Assembly: GCF_013074385.2 (NCBI RefSeq) | Contig: NZ_JABEYA020000001.1 | Location: 806,001 to 870,000, forward strand | DNA: 64,000 nucleotides | Direction: 5' to 3' | Source: Vibrio ostreicida | GTDB taxonomy: Bacteria > Pseudomonadota > Gammaproteobacteria > Enterobacterales > Vibrionaceae | In this document: piece after piece, positions 27,306 through 36,185 of the stretch | Layout of the letters: the number at the start of each line of letters is the position of its first letter | How positions within the stretch are numbered: the stretch's first letter is position 1 | Notes under the pieces: generated by a model | The model's database searches: none | What the model was told of the DNA's origin: nothing | Seen by the model: the letters and a program-made list of their open reading frames with translations, nothing else | Program-made: the position numbers and the translations under genes

Positions 27306-28088
27306 CTAGCGTGATGTACCTAGGGCTCCAGCGCGGTATGCATGCCTCTTAGCTTGCCTCAGTTGCTGATCAATAATTATCATATGACGACTGCCAAGGT
27401 GATCCGTTAACGGGGGCTGAAATGTCTGAGCGAAATCAAGTAACGCAAGGCCAGAGAAGGGGTGTTGTCCTAGGAGGGTTTGTAACGATATCGCCAGAGC
27501 ATAAAAGTCGTCTTGTGGACGAGCATCACCGATGCGCAAACTAGGGTTTAAGGCGGAAAAAAGGGGCGAGCATGATGAATTTGAGAGTTGAGTATACATC
27601 GAGCCTATCGGCGCCAAACTTCCCATATCCAGCAAAGTGCTTCTATGCTCTGGCGTAATAATTAAGTTTGACGGTTTAATGTCGCCATGAATAAAACCTG
27701 TTTTGTGGAGTGAATGAAGCGCTTGTTCTGCACTAGAAATAATCTTTTGTTTGAGTGAAATCTCCAACTGAGAATAATTCACTGAGAGAGAGTCAATGTA
27801 CTTAATCACCAGCCAATCAAGCCCCATATCTGACCCATAATCTAGAAACTCTGCCCAATGGGGCGAAGGGTGGAGGTTTAAGAATTCCGCTTCCGTCTTA
27901 AGCTGTTGCTTGGCACTGACAGATTGAGCAAACTTAATGACAGTACAGCCATAACAGGGGTGGGTTGCCAAATAAGTCCCATTGCGAAGCATAGAGTACT
28001 GGCTAATGCCCAGTACTCTAAAGCACATCTTGGTTTTTGTTTCTGCTTGGTCGTTTATCTCCAAATCAAATACTCGATGGCAATGCAA
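27306..28088 (-). CDS. T6SS-associated Ser/Thr protein kinase (PpkA-like, short form)
   Basis: The 260-residue protein is a compact eukaryotic-type kinase: ATP-binding Lys about 52 in TVIKF, catalytic loop HGDIKPSN (about 134-141; Asp136, Lys138, Asn141), and DMG in place of DFG (Asp154). There is no membrane segment or extracellular domain, unlike full-length PpkA. It is last in the T6SS operon and overlaps tssM by 23 bases. It begins with TTG at 28088; an ATG at 28028 is an alternative. In other T6SS, PpkA phosphorylates the FHA protein; TagH here is the natural candidate substrate. No PppA phosphatase or TagF is seen. Confidence 0.82.
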   Translation of the reverse strand: MHCHRVFDLEINDQAETKTKMCFRVLGISQYSMLRNGTYLATHPCYGCTVIKFAQSVSAKQQLKTEAEFLNLHPSPHWAEFLDYGSDMGLDWLVIKYIDSLSVNYSQLEISLKQKIISSAEQALHSLHKTGFIHGDIKPSNLIITPEHRSTLLDMGSLAPIGSMYTQLSNSSCSPLFSALNPSLRIGDARPQDDFYALAISLQTLLGQHPFSGLALLDFAQTFQPPLTDHLGSRHMIIIDQQLRQAKRHAYRAGALGTSR

Positions 28089-31000
28089 AAGCTGAAAAGA
28101 AATTTGGAACGAATGGGTTATGTTGTCCTTGAGTCTTGATACTCAATTGAACTTGGCTCTCTCCATATCTTATTGCTACTTCTGTTTGCTGAGAAGTGGC
28201 CGATGCGACCCTAGAATCAATGAGTTTAAACCAAGCCCAATTTCCTTCGTAGGTCTCGCTTGCAATTGCATTGGACTGTGCATTGATCTGGAACCCAAGA
28301 GAATCTTGTTCAAGGGCACTGCCATCCCAACTTTGTTTACTCCATAACCGAGGCCCATGTTGATAGGTAAATAGCGGTTTTTCTGCCTGAATAATGAACT
28401 CGGTGACATCTGAACTCATCTCTTTCGCTTTTAGCTGAAAATGCAACGACATGTTTTGCGGATCGGCCAAAAAGAGCGCATTTCGGATATCACGAGCCTT
28501 GGTGATCATCTGCCAAACCGAAGGATCAAGTGCTAAACCAGTGTTTGGAAGCAGGCCATATAAGTAGGGCGATTGTTCCTGAGTAGCAAAACTCTTGAGC
28601 TTTGCCTGATAGTATTTATCCAAAGTCCCATTCGTTTTAAAAAAAGTGGCAACATCTGCGGTGCTGGCATCCAGATTGGCTGCTTTATTAAACGGATAAT
28701 ACGAAGCGATGGTGGTCTGATAGGGTTGATAAACTTCCGCTTTCCAAGTGGTGTTTAAGTATGCGTGTGCAAGGCTCATCACCAACTCATTGGCTTGCTC
28801 TGTGACTTGGCCAAGAATCTGTTTGGAGATACTTGGCTGAGAGTCTTCGAGTTGTGCAAGTACAGAAACAGGATTACTGGTCTTGATCTCAGCGGTTAAG
28901 GCATGATAGGCGATTTTTTGAGGATCATCCGCATCATAGAATTTATCGAGCCAAGTTTCAGTTTCGGTAAAGCGTCCAAGTAGTAAGTCAATAGGCTTGG
29001 TGCCCTGATCATCAGCGGTGACTTGCTTATGATACTGATTAAACGCCAGATAAATTTGTCGAGCGGATTCTTTTTTATCGATGTCTTGCTCTGGTGGCTG
29101 TGTGTCTTCTTTATCTTGCTTGGGTTGCACTAACTCCACCGATGTGTACTTATCAATAGTGCTGTAAAGCTGTGCCAGTGGGTTATTTGAGGCTGTGCTG
29201 AGGACAGCCAGTGTTTGCTTGAGCTCATTGGGGTTGGCGATACTCGTGACTTTAATGTGTGAAACAAAGTCTCTCCAGTAATTGATGTAATCGGTTTGAT
29301 ACATCTGTTTAAGATCGCGGCTGACCCGATACATTTCCAATGCACTCGGTGTATTGCCTGCCACCCCTTCGTAGGACTTCAATGCCTCTTTAAAGACGGG
29401 GGAGTCAACGGAGAGATCAATTTCATTAAACCCTGCTGGTGTAAATAAATAAGGAACGAGATAACCGACATAATTGGGCGAAAATCCAAGTAATTTTTTG
29501 AAGTTAGTTCCAAGTTCGGGGCGTAAATCAATACGTTTTGAGTAAGTTTCGGAATTAAGAATGTGCTCATACAGAAGAGTTTCAACTCCGGTTTGATTGA
29601 TGACCTTTTTAGCCAATGTTTCTAAATCATAGTTTGGCTTGATAGGAACAAGATCCTGAGCAAAAACATCGTCGAGCAGCACTCTTAGTTGTGCGGTATT
29701 GACGCTATCGGCCTCACCCTGTTCTTCCAACGTTGTCACAAAGTAATTTTTCAGCTCATTGATGTTGGTGCGATTTGGGTTAAAAAGTAAGCGATAGTTG
29801 TTGAGCAGCGATAGTGTTTTAGCTTGCTCTTCTAGGTTGACGTAAACGAACAGATCTTTTTCCAGCGTATTTTCCATAGACGGTATTAAGACGCGTTGAA
29901 GCTCGCTGAAATAGGCTTTTTGTACATCTTGGACAATGCTAGAACTTGGCATCAAGGAGAAGGTATACCAGGGCTTTGGCTCAAGGTATAAGGAATAAAT
30001 GCGATTGAGAGAATATAGGTTTGGGATATTATTGGACATGTTCTCTATATCGTATGGCTGAGCAGCGATGGCCTCTTTGTAGCGTTCCAGCATGCTATCT
30101 GCACGAGCTTCTCGCTCGCTTTGATAATCAAAGTCCAGTTTGATGACGATCAGTACACTTGCAAACAATCCTAACCAGAATAGGGTATAAGCGGTTTGCA
30201 TCATGAGCAGCATGTTTTCCTTGCGGCGGTTGACACCGACGAGCTCATTTTCATTGATAATCGTGTGTGTCATAAGATGCTGGGCAAACAAACTTTGTTG
30301 AACGGGTATTTGCTGATGCTGTTGAAACTGTTCATGGCCAAGCGTGTGGTTGATAACATTCGCTAAAATATCATGCTGTTTTTGGTCTGTGCCATTGTGA
30401 GTGAAATAGAAACCACGAAAATTAAGACCATCTTGAAGCTGATCACCTCGGTACATGCGGTGTAAAAATAGCCAAAGGTTCTTTTTCAACAGACCAAACT
30501 GGTAGGGGGCAGCGCATATTGCATTACGATAATCTTGATTCAGTTGAGATGCTAATGCGGTACTCATGTTCGAAATGAGTTGGCTAATTAGGTGGTCAAA
30601 TTCTCGATTGAACCACTCACCGTCGATGCCACCATGCTTCTGGATGGGAGACGTGGCACCGAATACATCATTCCGCTTTGCCTCGTCAAATGCAGAGAAA
30701 AATTGACAAAAGTCATTCACCTGACCCATTTGCGTGATGATGTTATAGATAGGCAGAGTGAGCCCAAATGCGTGGTTAAACCCCTTGATTTCCGATTTAA
30801 TTTGGTCGGCTTTTTGAGTCAAATATTCACTATTACCTAACAGTTCTTGGACATCGGTTGTGAGCAGTAATCCATTGAGCGCTTGGCGTGGACGCCACTT
30901 ATTTAAAGAACGACAAAGTGTTTTGATATAATGAGTGTTTTGGTCGTCCCCAAGGCTGACAGAAATCAAAATAGAGTGTTCGCTCAGCCAAAACAGGATC

Positions 31001-31449
31001 GGAAACTCAATATCATTGCCGAAGTCGTCCACTTTGTAAGCTTCATATCCCATTTGGGTGATAATGCTTTTGTCTTTGTTTGGATCATCGCTCAGCAGCA
31101 AGTAAATCGGTTGATCGTACCGACTAATAAGTCGCTTTTTGCGTTTCTGAACATTGATCATGTGTTTAAAGTGCTGTGCTAAAAGCTTACAGCGCTTGTT
31201 AACCAATGCTTTATTTTGGTCAGGCTTTTGTGAGGAGGGCTTACGTCGTGCAAGCAACCAGTAAACGAACAGGCTAATAACCAATGTTGTTAAGAGCGTC
31301 GCGAGTACACCAGACAAAGTATACGCGGGATAAAAGAACGTCCACGTCAGTGTGCCGCCTATGATGAGAAGGACCAAAGCCAATATTGATGTCCAAAGCA
31401 GGGCACTGCGTTTACTGCTCGCTGATTGAGGTGAAGTTGATTCCGCCAT
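28066..31449 (-). CDS. tssM: T6SS inner-membrane protein TssM (IcmF/VasK)
   Basis: The 1127-residue protein is the large membrane-complex subunit that spans the inner membrane and contacts TssJ in the periplasm. Two N-terminal helices (about 17-40 and 47-66) precede a cytosolic region, a third helix is at about 410-432, and a long periplasmic part follows. The region where many TssM proteins have a Walker A motif reads YLLLSDDPNKDKSII (about 116-130), so the P-loop is degenerate and ATP binding is unlikely. It starts 2 bases after tssL. Confidence 0.93.
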   Translation of the reverse strand: MAESTSPQSASSKRSALLWTSILALVLLIIGGTLTWTFFYPAYTLSGVLATLLTTLVISLFVYWLLARRKPSSQKPDQNKALVNKRCKLLAQHFKHMINVQKRKKRLISRYDQPIYLLLSDDPNKDKSIITQMGYEAYKVDDFGNDIEFPILFWLSEHSILISVSLGDDQNTHYIKTLCRSLNKWRPRQALNGLLLTTDVQELLGNSEYLTQKADQIKSEIKGFNHAFGLTLPIYNIITQMGQVNDFCQFFSAFDEAKRNDVFGATSPIQKHGGIDGEWFNREFDHLISQLISNMSTALASQLNQDYRNAICAAPYQFGLLKKNLWLFLHRMYRGDQLQDGLNFRGFYFTHNGTDQKQHDILANVINHTLGHEQFQQHQQIPVQQSLFAQHLMTHTIINENELVGVNRRKENMLLMMQTAYTLFWLGLFASVLIVIKLDFDYQSEREARADSMLERYKEAIAAQPYDIENMSNNIPNLYSLNRIYSLYLEPKPWYTFSLMPSSSIVQDVQKAYFSELQRVLIPSMENTLEKDLFVYVNLEEQAKTLSLLNNYRLLFNPNRTNINELKNYFVTTLEEQGEADSVNTAQLRVLLDDVFAQDLVPIKPNYDLETLAKKVINQTGVETLLYEHILNSETYSKRIDLRPELGTNFKKLLGFSPNYVGYLVPYLFTPAGFNEIDLSVDSPVFKEALKSYEGVAGNTPSALEMYRVSRDLKQMYQTDYINYWRDFVSHIKVTSIANPNELKQTLAVLSTASNNPLAQLYSTIDKYTSVELVQPKQDKEDTQPPEQDIDKKESARQIYLAFNQYHKQVTADDQGTKPIDLLLGRFTETETWLDKFYDADDPQKIAYHALTAEIKTSNPVSVLAQLEDSQPSISKQILGQVTEQANELVMSLAHAYLNTTWKAEVYQPYQTTIASYYPFNKAANLDASTADVATFFKTNGTLDKYYQAKLKSFATQEQSPYLYGLLPNTGLALDPSVWQMITKARDIRNALFLADPQNMSLHFQLKAKEMSSDVTEFIIQAEKPLFTYQHGPRLWSKQSWDGSALEQDSLGFQINAQSNAIASETYEGNWAWFKLIDSRVASATSQQTEVAIRYGESQVQLSIKTQGQHNPFVPNFFSAFALPSSI

Positions 31450-31451
31450 TC

Positions 31452-32678
31452 CTAAGGAGCCTCTGAAGTCTTTGTGATGTCAGGTGTGTTGGTCGTGTTC
31501 CTACTGGGACTGACACTTCGCACGATGATCGCCTTAATCGAGTCTTTTTCTAGATACCAAGCCTTTATTTTTCTTGCTTGCTCAGATGAGTTGCTTCGTA
31601 CAATGACTCGAAAGTAAGATTGATATTTTTCGATAGCTGGGTCATATGCGGATGGAGAAAGGGTCTGTATAAACCCTGTTGCATTTTTCAGCGACGAGAA
31701 GGTGGCTAATTGGACAAACCAAGCCGATTTGCTGGTGCTAAGAGATTCAGGTGCGGGTACGTCCACCATTTCGATTTTGCTGCCTCTTTTCGGCGCACTG
31801 AGAAGATCTTCATCACTACTGATGAAAACAATATCATTCACTTCGCCCGATAAAATGTAACGCTCACTAAACCCCGGCAAAAAGTTAAAATCGCGAGCTC
31901 TTTGGGGAGTGGTTTTGTCATACCAAAAGTAGGTGAGCCCAACACTGAACGCGATTAATGTAACAAAAAACAGGGTTGTCAGCAGATATCGCTTTCTTCT
32001 TGTAGGCTTACGCATTTTAGGGAGTTTGACACGGGTTCTGCAATGAATACTATTGCTTTGTCGATATTGGCTAATGACTTGTTCAAGCTGGTGGTCAAAG
32101 ATTTTTAATTGTTCACTGCCCGTTTCGCGATACTGCCCTTTAAAGCCAATGTTGATGAATATGTAAATTATTTCTAGTAAGTCGATAAGTTTATGAGGTT
32201 GTCTAGTCGCCTTTTCTGCGACAGTGAAAAACAATTCGCCACCATTACGCATACCAAAAAGCTCACTCAGTAGCGTCTTATTCTCCCAACCTCGTTTTTC
32301 ACCCCACTCACTGTAGATAATTAATTCATCAAGCACAACGGCATACAAAAAACACAGCTTATCGATGACAGCTACGGGGTAGGTCAATTCTGCGCCTTTG
32401 GTCTTGATCTCATTAATACTGCTGACCAATTGATGTCGTAACGTTGTAACATCTTCGGGTTCGGGCAGAGTCGAGACTTTAAGCGTTGTCGCGAGCAGCT
32501 CACTACTAATGTTGATCAGTTGATTTTCAGCCTTGTCAAAATGATTTAGAAACTCACGCTGGCTTTTCGTTGCGTTGACTGAAGACCAGCGAGACGTTTG
32601 GCCGTCGTCACTATTTTTTGCAACAAAATCAGACTTGTTCGTATCCCAAACCAGTGTTTCTTCGTCTAAATAATCCAT
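31452..32678 (-). CDS. tssL: T6SS inner-membrane protein TssL with C-terminal SPOR-like domain
   Basis: The 408-residue protein has the DotU/TssL cytosolic domain (about 40-210, with CFLYAVVLDELIIYSEWG and GFKGQYRETGSEQL), one membrane helix (about 230-252), and a periplasmic tail. Residues about 318-388 (SAWFVQLATFSSLKNATGF...) match the pattern of SPOR peptidoglycan-binding domains. Most 'evolved' TssL proteins instead carry an OmpA-like domain. With TssM and TssJ it forms the membrane complex; the SPOR-like tail may anchor the complex to septal or denuded glycan. That role is inferred. Confidence 0.88.
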   Translation of the reverse strand: MDYLDEETLVWDTNKSDFVAKNSDDGQTSRWSSVNATKSQREFLNHFDKAENQLINISSELLATTLKVSTLPEPEDVTTLRHQLVSSINEIKTKGAELTYPVAVIDKLCFLYAVVLDELIIYSEWGEKRGWENKTLLSELFGMRNGGELFFTVAEKATRQPHKLIDLLEIIYIFINIGFKGQYRETGSEQLKIFDHQLEQVISQYRQSNSIHCRTRVKLPKMRKPTRRKRYLLTTLFFVTLIAFSVGLTYFWYDKTTPQRARDFNFLPGFSERYILSGEVNDIVFISSDEDLLSAPKRGSKIEMVDVPAPESLSTSKSAWFVQLATFSSLKNATGFIQTLSPSAYDPAIEKYQSYFRVIVRSNSSEQARKIKAWYLEKDSIKAIIVRSVSPSRNTTNTPDITKTSEAP

Positions 32679-32682
32679 TGTA

Positions 32683-34014
32683 TTATCTCAAGGCGTAGAG
32701 CATGACGTCTAACTCGTTGATACGAGTGTCAACGTGAAGGGCTATCGCATCGCGGTTTTCGAGCATCTCAAGCCACATTCTGTCGGAGGTATCGACTTCA
32801 AAATAGGATACGCCCTGCATAGGCTTTAGCTCGCTAGGAGCGACAGGTAATGGTGATAAGGCAATACCCGAAAGACTATTTCTAACCAATTCTACGATGC
32901 GGGTATTGTTACCTAATTTGGCCGACACAGGGAATAGCTCATTAAGTTCAGCGCTACTGATATTGGATTTTACCGCTAATACAAAGCGACGATTTGTAAC
33001 GCTACTTGTGTCTTTGATCAAAGTGCGAAGTAGGCGACGCCTTTCAAACAAAGAGGTGTCCCAATTGAATTCAATAACGGAGTCTTGTTGTACTAGAGTG
33101 AGCATATTCCTTAGACTAGAAAATAAGGGATTAAAGCTGTCGTAGAGCTTTTGATATTGAAGGTTGTTGCAAGGTTCAGGAATAGCGGGCGTTAACGCCA
33201 TCACTTGTGCTTCAAACTTACGCAGCTCTAGATACAGTTCATTGGTTTGGAATTTTGGGTTTGCAATAGTGAGATCAAACCAAGGAAGCCAAGTATTCAA
33301 TGTTTGTAACCAAAGGTAGTCTTGCATTAGCGACTGAGGGCTTTTCTGGCCTTGACCGGCCTGAATGCGTTTGAGGAGATTACTGGCCCTGTTGGATGAT
33401 AAGGCGTGTATTTCTTTCATCCGCTCAACTAACAAATTGGACGCACCATAGTGAAGACAGGCTGGAATGAACGCTCTATCCAGAACGACATCGCCAGATT
33501 CGCTACTCTCCAAAATTTTTGCCACCGGTATGAGGGTAAAACCGGAGGTGTCTTCTCCCTCAAGTTTAATCGATGTATTGAGTTGCGCTACATCGATCTC
33601 GACACTGGCATTTTCTGAGGTCGACGTATCGAATACATTAATGGATTGGGTAATATAACGACTCTGTTCAGCTTGATCACTACCATAGTCGTTGTTACCT
33701 TGCAAAGAGATAGGCAGCGCCAAATAGGCGATAGTTTCTATTGTCCCTTGAGGTATATCACGTGCGACTTCTTCATTTAACTCAAAATGGGTGCCGTCAG
33801 GGAACACCCCAGCAGAAGAGGTGATCGATAGCTTACCTATCTTGAGTAGATCGTGATTAACGGTCAGTTCAGTCACACCATAAAAGGGAGCAAAGCTAGC
33901 CAAGGTCTCAACGTTTTTTCGAACATAATTCTGAACATATCGATCTTGCTGCTGAAAATGTTGTGGGGCAATGAACATCCCTTCTTGCCATACTACTTTT
34001 TTGAATGCGTCCAC
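32683..34014 (-). CDS. tssK: T6SS baseplate protein TssK
   Basis: The 443-residue protein begins with the typical KKVVWQEGMFIAPQHFQQQD segment of TssK (ImpJ/VasE) and keeps the family length. TssK trimers join the baseplate (TssEFG) to the membrane complex by way of TssL and TssM. Translation starts with GTG at 34014, with AGGGAAA upstream. It is 20 bases after tssJ and 4 bases before tssL. Confidence 0.95.
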   Translation of the reverse strand: MDAFKKVVWQEGMFIAPQHFQQQDRYVQNYVRKNVETLASFAPFYGVTELTVNHDLLKIGKLSITSSAGVFPDGTHFELNEEVARDIPQGTIETIAYLALPISLQGNNDYGSDQAEQSRYITQSINVFDTSTSENASVEIDVAQLNTSIKLEGEDTSGFTLIPVAKILESSESGDVVLDRAFIPACLHYGASNLLVERMKEIHALSSNRASNLLKRIQAGQGQKSPQSLMQDYLWLQTLNTWLPWFDLTIANPKFQTNELYLELRKFEAQVMALTPAIPEPCNNLQYQKLYDSFNPLFSSLRNMLTLVQQDSVIEFNWDTSLFERRRLLRTLIKDTSSVTNRRFVLAVKSNISSAELNELFPVSAKLGNNTRIVELVRNSLSGIALSPLPVAPSELKPMQGVSYFEVDTSDRMWLEMLENRDAIALHVDTRINELDVMLYALR

Positions 34015-34034
34015 GTACTTTCCCTATCTTATGA

Positions 34035-34517
34035 TTAAAATAACTTCCACCAAGGTGAAGCTGGGGTAATAATTTCCAATTTAGCAGCATCACCTGAAAG
34101 GGTCAGCTGCAGGTAGTCATCCGTTTTGGTCGGTAGCATTGAGACCGCCTTTGGGCTGCTTTTTTGATATTTAATAAATTCAACAAATACGGCTACGTAT
34201 TGAGTTTGTTTATTGATATCTAACGTCATTGTTTGATCGCTACCTGGAATGATCACAGGGAGGATCTGCTTTGAAATCATATTGGCACTGAGCAGTTGTA
34301 CGTCGTTGTCGTACAATTCGATAAAGGGCTGCTGTTTAAACATCTGTGCATCTGTGAGCTGATAAAGTCTTACTACCACTGGGTTTGAGTCGTTGGATTC
34401 TGAAGGGTTTACCGACTTGTCTGACTTTATAGCTAAAGAGTATTGTGTAACCACAGGCACTGGATCGGATGAACATCCCACCAGAAACAGAGCCAAAACA
34501 AAACACCACCTAGCCAT
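34035..34517 (-). CDS. tssJ: T6SS outer-membrane lipoprotein TssJ
   Basis: The 160-residue protein has a short lipoprotein signal with lipobox VGCS (Cys about 15) and the TssJ core VVRLYQLTDAQMFKQQPF followed by the ending ASPWWKLF. It anchors the TssJLM complex in the outer membrane. Its ATG overlaps the stop of tagH by one base. Confidence 0.92.
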   Translation of the reverse strand: MARWCFVLALFLVGCSSDPVPVVTQYSLAIKSDKSVNPSESNDSNPVVVRLYQLTDAQMFKQQPFIELYDNDVQLLSANMISKQILPVIIPGSDQTMTLDINKQTQYVAVFVEFIKYQKSSPKAVSMLPTKTDDYLQLTLSGDAAKLEIITPASPWWKLF

Positions 34518-35458
34518 TAACTTTCCTCTCTTTGTTTGCGCATATTTTCCATAAACAAGGCTTTAAATTGCCTTCTGAAATCTCCGTTTTCCTGTCGGTG
34601 TTGGAAATGTTTGCGGTATATCTTCCAGTATTTCTTGTCTTTATTTGAGAAAAGACCGCCTGAAATATACTCACTAAACTGTTGTTCCAATTGGGTGGGA
34701 GCGAATTCATTTAAGAACTGATCAACCGTTTCTTCCAAGGCATCGAACAGGGCATCATGATTCAGTGCTGGGTTTCGTAGATATTGATGATTTTTTTCTG
34801 TAATAGAAAGCAGTTTTTCAAGAGAGTTTTCTATTGGTGTATCCGTCTTTGTTTCAACGGGTAAAAATTCCGTATCTTCTGCTGTCCTAACGAATTCTGG
34901 TGACGAATCGACGTTGTTCACCTCAATATGTGGTGTGATCGAATCGGAATCTAAATCTTCGAAAGGGTCTGAAGTGAATGGGTCATCGCTTAGAATATTG
35001 TTTTGAGAGAACTGATTGTTGTTTTTGCTTTTCATCGGCGCCGGTTCCGCCTCTAAAAAGTCAGTATCATCATTTTCTAGGTCGAGAGAAAAGGGTTCTG
35101 AAAATAGGTCATCATCATTGGATTCAGTCTTAGGTTGCGATGTTATAAGGGTCGACACTAGCATCGTGTAGTTTTCGACCTTTAAGATATCACCATCGTT
35201 AAGCGTGTAATCTTTTTGCTGAGCCATCTTTTTATCGTTGAGCACCGCGTTATTTTGACCGGTACTTTTGACACTATAGCCATTTTCTGTGAGGCGTATC
35301 GTGCCGTGAACTCGTGAAATACGTTTACTTTGATCTGGCAAAGAGATGTCGCAAGACGTCGCCCGCCCAAAATCGCCACCTGTTTCAGGAAGGTAGATAA
35401 CCCGAGATGTCACCACCTCATCAGAGGGCACAGAAATCAAATGAATACTAATCGTCAC
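34517..35458 (-). CDS. tagH: FHA-domain T6SS protein TagH (Fha)
   Basis: The 313-residue protein has an N-terminal forkhead-associated domain (about 20-95) with GGDFGRATSCDISLPD, SKRISRVHGTI (phosphopeptide-binding Arg, Ser, His) and NAVLNDKKM. A long acidic, low-complexity middle (about 100-230) and a C-terminal T6SS-type helical region (about 240-313) follow. FHA proteins read threonine phosphorylation set by PpkA-type kinases and activate assembly in other systems. Start is GTG at 35458, overlapping the upstream gene by 11 bases. Confidence 0.88.
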   Translation of the reverse strand: MTISIHLISVPSDEVVTSRVIYLPETGGDFGRATSCDISLPDQSKRISRVHGTIRLTENGYSVKSTGQNNAVLNDKKMAQQKDYTLNDGDILKVENYTMLVSTLITSQPKTESNDDDLFSEPFSLDLENDDTDFLEAEPAPMKSKNNNQFSQNNILSDDPFTSDPFEDLDSDSITPHIEVNNVDSSPEFVRTAEDTEFLPVETKTDTPIENSLEKLLSITEKNHQYLRNPALNHDALFDALEETVDQFLNEFAPTQLEQQFSEYISGGLFSNKDKKYWKIYRKHFQHRQENGDFRRQFKALFMENMRKQREES

Positions 35459-36185
35459 TTACTACCCCCTCACATGTAGAAATCGCTGTGTTAAATGCAG
35501 ATAAGAACCCTGAGTATTTAGTCAGGAATCGATTGGAGAAATACACACCCATGGGCTTTGTTTCCATCACTTGTGAAGGAAAAAAATCTTCAGGTAGGGT
35601 CGCTTCGTTGAGTTCAGAACCAAAGACTTTTTCATCTTCGAGTGCGACATCAATTTCCCTTTGTTTTAATAGTTTTAGCAGTACATTGGCATCCCGTGGC
35701 TGTTTGACGACGTTGAATCCATTACGTTTAAGCCAAAACCATTTACTGGAGCCGAATTTGGCGGAAAACTTCAAATTGACCTTGGTAAGTTCATTGATTT
35801 TAGGATCAACTCCGGGACCAAAATACCAGCGCAGCCTTTGCTGTGCGATCGGGTCTGAAATGGTGGCATATTCATCCCGCTCAGCGGTTTGTGTGGCGAC
35901 AAAAAAACCATGTTGATTGCCACTTTGAACACGAAGCTGTGCATCAGACCAGACGGTCATGGTGAGCTGATAAGGCTGGCCCATATGACTTAGGGCACAT
36001 TTTACTTTGTCCACGGCTAGCCCTTGCATTTGCGCTTGTTGATAGCTTTGATAAGGCGGCCAATCCTGAGTTGTCAGCAACAAACGCGCGGGACCAAAAG
36101 TCGGCTGTCCAGATGCATTGGCGCTGAACATGAAGCCAAACAAAAGAATGAAACAGCAAATAGGAAATGGCATCATTCTGACCAT
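35448..36185 (-). CDS. Periplasmic amino-acid-type binding protein (SBP family 3) inside the T6SS operon
   Basis: The 245-residue protein has a signal peptide (about 1-25, ANA/SG) and then a family-3 solute-binding fold: LLLTTQDWPPYQSYQ at the start, GLAVDKVKCALSHMG, and KQREIDVALEDEKV in the second lobe. GGAGG lies six bases before the ATG. It overlaps the gene above by 13 bases and tagH below by 11 bases, so it is embedded in the T6SS transcript. No ABC transporter is present, which suggests ligand presentation to a sensor. The ligand is unknown. Confidence 0.8.
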   Translation of the reverse strand: MVRMMPFPICCFILLFGFMFSANASGQPTFGPARLLLTTQDWPPYQSYQQAQMQGLAVDKVKCALSHMGQPYQLTMTVWSDAQLRVQSGNQHGFFVATQTAERDEYATISDPIAQQRLRWYFGPGVDPKINELTKVNLKFSAKFGSSKWFWLKRNGFNVVKQPRDANVLLKLLKQREIDVALEDEKVFGSELNEATLPEDFFPSQVMETKPMGVYFSNRFLTKYSGFLSAFNTAISTCEGVVSDD

